Origin: Cydia pomonella
Taxonomy: Eukaryota > Arthropoda > Insecta > Lepidoptera > Tortricidae
Assembly (NCBI RefSeq): GCF_033807575.1
Contig: NC_084704.1
Span: 22,793,968 to 22,857,967, forward strand
DNA: 64,000 nt
Reading direction: 5' to 3'
Shown: positions 58,232-64,000 of the stretch, one piece after another
How the letters are laid out: every line of letters starts with the position of its first letter
Position numbering within the stretch: position 1 is the first letter of the stretch
Notes under the pieces: model-generated
The model's database searches: none
Told to the model about the DNA's origin: nothing
Seen by the model: the letters and a program-made list of their open reading frames with translations, nothing else
Made by a program: the position numbers and the translations under genes

Positions 58232-59675
58232 TTTGTGAGCTAATCTTATAAGTAATTTAAGTACATTCATTTTGAAAAGCTTATTGTCATTTCCTTTAAC
58301 GAAGCTGACTCTTGTTTGTCTCTCACGAAAGGATATTTATCAGGCACTATAAACAAACAAACGCAGTCGTGAATCCATTTCGTCATTCAACACATCGTAT
58401 CGCCGACATTCGAACGAATCGAGCTCTGACGCAACAGCTTCTGGCGGACAAAGAAACGACCGAAAAATAATATTTTCTCAGTTTGGGATTACACGACACG
58501 CTTGTCATGATCCGAGATTTACACCGTATCTGTCAGCCCGGAGACAAAGGGGCCTTGTGCCAGGGCGCTGATGTCATACCCCAGGAGTGAACTGCTTCTC
58601 TAATTAATAGACCGACTTTTATGACCCTCCGCGGTAATTTCTAAGATCAGTTTTTAAAGAAAAATAAGAAATACGACAGCAAAGTTTATGGCCCGTTCTT
58701 TATGTGAAACCGAAGTATAAATTATGGCAAGCTTTAACCTTTGTTAGCGTCAAAATAAACTCTAGGCGAACATTTAGTTCAAAGGCACTCAAAGAGAATT
58801 AGACCGCCTTTCTATTGTAGTTTCGTTGTTTTTTCTGTTCTCGTCATGTCCGAGTTCAAATTAGCAATCCTATGTTTGTCTAACTGTAATAAATTGAGTT
58901 TCGTTTGTTTATTTTACTCAGTGAAAAATTCTACATATTTCTACAGAAAATTTTGTGACAAAGTTAGGCGTCTGTAAAGGTTAGATTATAAACAATAATA
59001 TATCATCGGAGTAGACAACCGGTCGCGAGTTCAGTATCTCTGAGATCTACAAGTCGAGATCGTGCTCGAAAATCCTATGTCACAGCTTTGCCTCATATCT
59101 GATGGCGCTGACAAAATCGTGGCTAACGGATTACGTGTAACTGCGACAAGCTATTTTATTCACTAAATTGAAAATAAGATTATAATCATGGCATTGCTGT
59201 GCGAAACATATTACAAGTAACAGCCAATCAGAATTTGGCCCGTGATCGTAAAACTTACCTACTAACTGTAATCGCTTAGAAGCTATCCCTTTTAGACAAC
59301 CTGTAAGAAAAATCAATTTGGGTGATCTAAGAAAAGATCAATAGCTAAATAAGTATTTTACCCCTTTAGTAAAATTTGTGTAGGACCTAATTTAAAGGTG
59401 TAATTAGTTTAATAAAAAAACTTAAACTATCGAAAAGTTATTAGCTGATGTACAGACTCGTCGGAGAACTAAATGCTGGTGATAAAAAAACGTTCTATTA
59501 ATAAAGTATAGGTTCATACAAATAAAGAATTGTACTTACCTATTTTATTAACGTGACACTGGTTTTGTAAAATATAATTTTTCACACTCCAGTCGCGTAT
59601 TCGCGTCTAACGATTATCCCAAAGTAAACTAATAGTAAATAAAGTCGCGATCTAAATTTTAAACGAATTTGTATA
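58232..59675. other. non-coding stretch with a GC-richer block
   Basis: 58380-58640 is GC richer, has no repeat features, and includes TGGGATTACACG (a GGATTA homeodomain-type core) and CTAATTAATAG. A cis-regulatory role is possible and unproven. Confidence 0.35.
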
Positions 59676-59690
59676 ACGTTTTGATCAGTA

Positions 59691-60007
59691 AAAAAGCGCT
59701 GGTGGCCTAGCACTAAGAGCGTGCGTCTTTCAATCCGGAGTTCGTGGGTTCAAACCCCGGCTCGTATCAATGAGTTTTTCGGGACTTATGTACGAAATAT
59801 CATTTGATATTTTACCAGTCGCTTTTCGGTGAAGGAAAACATCGTGAGGAAACCGGACTAATCCCAATAACGCCTAGTTTACCCTCTAGGTTGGAAGGTC
59901 AGATGGCAGTCGCTTTCGTAAAAACTAGTGCCTACGCCAATTCTGGCGATTAGTTGCCAAGCGGCCCCAGGCTCCCATGAGCCGTGGCAAAAACGCGAGG
60001 AAGAATT
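59691..60007 (+). mobile_element. full-length tRNA-derived SINE (family C)
   Basis: The tRNA-like head has TGGTGGCCTAGCACTAAGAG and B box GGGTTCAAACCCCGG. The body has TTTTCGGTGAAGGAAAACAT, GTGAGGAAACCGGACTAATC, GGTTGGAAGGTCAGATGGCA and GTTGCCAAGCGGCCCCAGGC. It is flanked by a perfect 15-bp duplication ACGTTTTGATCAGTA (59676-59690 and 60008-60022), diagnostic of LINE-mediated retroposition. It is a widely distributed moth SINE type. Confidence 0.92.
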
Positions 60008-60126
60008 ACGTTTTGATCAGTATAAAACAAGCTTTCGAATCATGGCAAACTTTTGTTTTACATTTTATGAGTCAAAACCTTTTTTGACAGAATTTATGAC
60101 CTAAATAAGCAATTGAAAGTTTGAAC

Positions 60127-60182
60127 GGAACCTTCGGTGGGTGAGTTAAATGAACTCGCACTTGACCAGTTTGACCAGTTTT
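60127..60182 (-). repeat. GGTTCCGTA-family repeat, 5' fragment
   Basis: On the minus strand: ACTGGTCAAACTGGTCAAGT, GCGAGTTCATTTAACTCACC, CACCGAAGGTTCC, with a 10-bp internal duplication of ACTGGTCAA. Confidence 0.55.
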
Positions 60183-60937
60183 GCGACACTATAACAGGGT
60201 CCATGTGCCTGAAATACTGAATGTTACATTGTAATGTGTGAGTGTACTTATTTAGATGCAAATATAAAAATCTCTGTATCTATCTCGATTTTATCCTTAG
60301 TTTTACGATACCTTTCCAACACAGCGCCACTTAGGAGTTTTGCTCTATCCAAACTGATTAAAAATTTACGCAGTGATGTCAAGTCTAGCACTTTTCAATG
60401 CCTTCATTATGAAAGAATAGTTTGATTTTCTTATAAAACTAGCGCAGGTAACTATTTTAGTGCACAGAAAAAACATATGAAATACAGTGGGAAACGCACA
60501 TTTTACAATTTTAGACATACCAAAGTTATGGAAAAGTTATGAACACATATTGATCAGTAGATCTTTTGTTCAAACACTTCCCAGTCCTGCCCGTGTATTA
60601 TCGGCTCTTAAAAGCAACTACGGGTCCCTACACTGAGCATACCCCGACATGCTCTTGGCTGGTTTCATACTTCTTTAATGACAAAGTAATATTTGCATAT
60701 GGTAGCCATGCCGGTCTCTGGGCAGAACTACAAAGTTAAATTTGCACCTTATGTATTCGTATTCGTAAAATTTGCATCAGTAATCGCAAAGGTTGAGTGG
60801 TTTTCTTGCAATCCTTATCTACTTGTTGTACGACAGTAGCAGGCCTATAACGGTAGCGCGTATATCGCATGATATGCGTTGTACATCAGTTTCTAAAACC
60901 AGAGATATCACGTACCATGTCATACGCGTACGACTAC
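60183..60937. other. non-coding stretch
   Basis: Apart from the repeat fragment at 60605, nothing recognised. Confidence 0.45.
60605..60667 (-). repeat. GGTTCCGTA-family repeat, 5' fragment
   Basis: On the minus strand it reads AACCAGCCAAGAGCATGTCG then GTATGCTCAGTGTAGGGACC, close to the start of the 36041 copy. Confidence 0.6.
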
Positions 60938-61080
60938 CACGCTCAACGAGGGTGCGGAGTGTTAGGGTCGGCAACGCGTATGTAACTCCCCTGGAGTTGC
61001 AAGCGTAAATAGGCTACGGAGGCTACTTACCATCAGACGGGCCGTATGCTTGTTTGCCACCGACGTAATATTAAAAAAAA
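60938..61080 (+). mobile_element. SINE-like dispersed repeat (family A), 3' half
   Basis: GCTCAACGAGGGTGCGGAGT, GGTCGGCAACGCGTATGTAA, CAGACGGGCCGTATGCTTGT and an A tail. 5'-truncated. Confidence 0.7.
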
Positions 61081-62311
61081 CTAAAGACCTTTAAGCATAG
61101 ATCCTCTTTACAAAGAAATAAGATCAACACACATATAAAAAAAATTGATTACCTGTTTTTTACTTATATGTAATTAAATACAGAGTCTTAATTTTCTCTC
61201 AGAACATAATTATATTATATTAAGCTTATATTATTTGATTCCTGCGGAACCATAAAAAAAAATTCAACCAAACTTGACAAAACTATACTGTTACATGTAC
61301 TTACTGTAGAAAAGAAAAATCAAGTCATAATTTTAAAGGACATTTTTCCTTACCTTATCTTGCTACAGCCTTAGTAGTTACATCAAAGAATAATTGTATT
61401 TTTGTGGATATAAACTTATTTGCAGTTGGAAAACTATCCGAGACCTATGTTGTAGTCTGGGAGTAACAGTTTTTCAACGGCAAAGTTTATCCTTTCCTTT
61501 AGTACAGCTTATCTTTTAGTTATCGTTAATCAGAAAAAACGGGAAAATTTTCGGGGCTCGATACTTACATTAGATAACTTTGTACCTACCGCCTTACACT
61601 TGACCGGTTGCATTTAATTTTTTTACTTTATTTTAATTAAGATATAATTAACAGAGAACTAACGCAAAATTGTAGTTTAAAAAAAAGACAAACGCTATTT
61701 TTTTTTTTACAGGGAATATAGTTTATATATTTTTTGTTCCCTTCTAATTTCCATTTCTTACGCCCCTCTTAAACTCGATACACAATTTTTTTTGGGTGTA
61801 GAAAATTAATAAATATAATTAGGCACGTTAAAATTTTTAGAAATTAACAAAAAATACGACTATTCGTATTCGTATTCTTTACATCACTATTTGCGATTAT
61901 TAAATTTCAGATGTTAAGTCATATTTTATTCCCAGTCTTACGCCTCGACCTGAACTCTAGAAAGTTAACGTTCCAATATTAAGGAACTAAAATCCATTTA
62001 AGGGTTGTTGAGGGAAAATAAATCAGAGACGCCGCCCGTCCGTTCGTCGAACTCTGGAGTTGGGAACAATCGGAGCGAAGATGTAAATTAAATCGAGTGG
62101 CTGGAGGCCGGGCGCGGCGGGAATCGCACGGGACTAGACTATCCAGAACAGAGGTACCATACAGCCTTGAATTAACGAAAAATAATCACCAACTATCTGA
62201 GTATTATTGTTCAGAATATACGTAGCTAACCTGTCAAGACATTGTCACTTTAACATAATATATTTATTGCCAGATTGACAGTAACATCGCACGTTTTTCG
62301 TCAGTAAAAGC
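61081..62311. other. AT-rich stretch with one GC-richer block
   Basis: 62020-62150 is GC rich (CGCCGCCCGTCCGTTCGTCG, GGCCGGGCGCGGCGGGAATC) with no transposon features; possibly regulatory. The rest is AT rich without features. Confidence 0.4.
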
Positions 62312-62541
62312 GACGTTCGGATGGCAACTGCAACTAACTGCATTACTGTTGCGACATTATAGCTGCGGCCTTTTTATTGCTTTGATAAAATGAGTGATAG
62401 ATTGAAAGTGCTTTTCGCGCCAGTAATGCGGCTACGAACATCAGTCATTATTTCAAGGAAATTGACAGTGACAGCGCCCGCTTCAACATCGCAGCAGTAA
62501 TGTCGCAACAGTAATGCAGCTGCAGTTGTCATCCGAACGTC
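62312..62541. mobile_element. 230-bp MITE with ~45-bp inverted repeats
   Basis: GACGTTCGGATGGCAACTGC, CATTACTGTTGCGACATTA on the left face TAATGTCGCAACAGTAATGC, AGTTGTCATCCGAACGTC on the right. The interior has GGCTACGAACATCAGTCATT. The 84-codon minus frame over it is incidental. Confidence 0.8.
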
Positions 62542-64000
62542 CATAGTCGGTACTCGGCAATGAGAATGTAACCTTTTCACGTAGTTGTACCTACGACAAC
62601 GACAACAGTCACTCGATTTGTCTAGCAAAATTACGGTGACATAGCTCGTTTCCCGCTAATGTTGCAATCAGCAACTCTGTTACAATCGCAATAGGAATGT
62701 TACCTTAACGATCCACCTTAAATATGTAGGTACTTTATGGTTTGTAAAATTATAAGTTTTGGTGTGATTTGAGGGATAAGTAGGTACCTAGTCCTCGTCA
62801 TCTCATTAGTCGTCACATAAGTATAGGTAAGTAAAACAAAAAAAACTAAGTGACACTTCTGTCCTTCGTAGTCAGTTTTATCTGTAGAGGGGCTCTCTTA
62901 ACATCTTCCAACGAGTTCTTTTTACTTTTCTAACAAGTTTTGTAGTCTCGAACGTTTGTCACCCCGAGTGGACTGAAAATCTCCAGTTACCAACTCTAAG
63001 CTTCGTGATCGTTGTGTGTGTGAAAATCTGCACTTTACTGTTAAGTATTTTAAAAGATGGTTAGGTATTTTTTACAAAAAGCACACATTTGCCATACTGT
63101 CCTTGCTGTATTTTTAAGTACATGTACGATCGTAGGTACAGTAGGTACATGTACAGAAGGCGCTGTAACTAAATATATTTTGTTAGATTAACTACCTGAT
63201 AAAAAGTCTTGGCAAATAAAATATGTTACACGTCCAAAAAGTTATATCTACCTATTTTTAATTTTGTATTCCTTTAGGCTAAGTACCTACTCCTAATTAT
63301 CTATAGAAAAGCGACGATACGCAAGTGCCCTTTACTTAATTGGAACTAAAACTTTTGAAGGTTTTAATCTGAGTATTTATCTTCCCCAGTGGTTAATTTT
63401 GCAACCTAAACGAAGCTGTGTAATGCAATTTGACTTTGCAATTACACAAATACAATTTAAGTTTCTGTGTTGTTTAATGCACGTTTAATGCTTTGTTTGA
63501 ACGTGTGTCAATGTCAGCATAATTAAATTAAACTTTGACGACCCGTCAAACTATTTTAAGTTAGAAATTGCTTGCCACTAGAGAATATTTGGAGATGAAG
63601 TCTTTAGATATGCTACAACAAGCATTACTCTAGCTTACTAACGGGTTCGGTTGAGTTCTCCTCTCTATTTAAAACGGCTAACTCACGTCATGTATCCAAA
63701 CCGAAAGGTTCTGGGTTCTTTACCATAAAAATGTCCTTTATCTAGCCTCTTACACCGCCCAGCACTATAACTCGGGATTTGAAAATTTACTTTCCAAGCA
63801 TAAAATGTGCCGTACCGAACACGCGATCGGCGGGGCAAGATGCGCGAGCCCATTTGGGAAAATTGGCTGCCAACTACAACGTTACCTAGGGCATGCTGGG
63901 AAATGGTCTAGATCTGTAAAGGTCTGTATCCACTGCGTTTTTTCAAACTGAGAACGTCTGTTCATACATTCGGTGCATAAGTAGGTATTCTGCGATTTAG
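62542..64000. other. AT-rich non-coding stretch to window end
   Basis: No supported gene. 63790-63910 is slightly GC richer and not repetitive. Confidence 0.45.

Noticed and set aside
59700..59770. A functional tRNA gene
   Set aside because: It is the head of a SINE with a target-site duplication around the whole 317-bp element.

Overview
This is genomic DNA from a ditrysian lepidopteran, most likely a moth. The evidence is the AT-rich, intron-like background full of short TAGGTACCTAC-type strings. It is also the repeat content, which I recognise as lepidopteran: tRNA-derived SINEs, LINE 3' ends, palindromic MITEs, and dispersed repeats carrying 'GGTTCCGTA...GACAGACGGAC' and 'GGGCCGTATGCTT..TTGCCACCGACGTAGTA'. 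There are no bacterial-style genes.

I can support only one host protein-coding exon, on the minus strand at 29884-30473. It encodes the N-terminal cysteine-rich domain of Headcase (hdc; vertebrate HECA). It starts at the first in-frame ATG (30473), lies in the only strong GC/CpG-rich block of the window (about 29930-30780), and ends at a consensus splice donor. I see no second headcase exon, so the left 29.9 kb is best read as a very long first intron. The right 33 kb would then be promoter-proximal and intergenic DNA upstream of the gene.

Left part (1-29.9 kb). There are scattered LINE scraps, one of them a 54-bp insertion with a 16-bp target-site duplication (9311-9396). Several MITE or hairpin elements follow (6546-6639, 7778-7917, 24647-25067, 25152-25679, 27308-27511). 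The most striking structure is a ~3.76-kb giant palindrome (14429-18187) made of 14 copies of a ~120-bp repeat in one orientation facing 15 copies in the other. It is abutted by a four-copy tandem array of hairpin-forming units (18196-18627). An 810-bp PIF/Harbinger-like non-autonomous DNA transposon sits at 19982-20791. A 5'-truncated LINE still encoding the end of its reverse-transcriptase protein lies at 28230-29041.

Right part (30.8-64 kb). I find no host gene. It holds several copies of the GGTTCCGTA repeat, a decayed DNA transposon with recurrent ACCTGTGGAC motifs and a zinc-finger-like transposase remnant (34470-35750), more SINEs (one with a perfect 15-bp target-site duplication, 59676-60022), LINE tails, MITEs, and a perfect 21-bp-arm hairpin at 58181-58231.

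The main candidate for new biology is the giant palindrome. If the headcase intron reading is right, the palindrome is transcribed with the host gene and could fold into a ~1.7-kb double-stranded RNA, a plausible source of endogenous siRNAs. That function is inference; the structure is read directly from the sequence.
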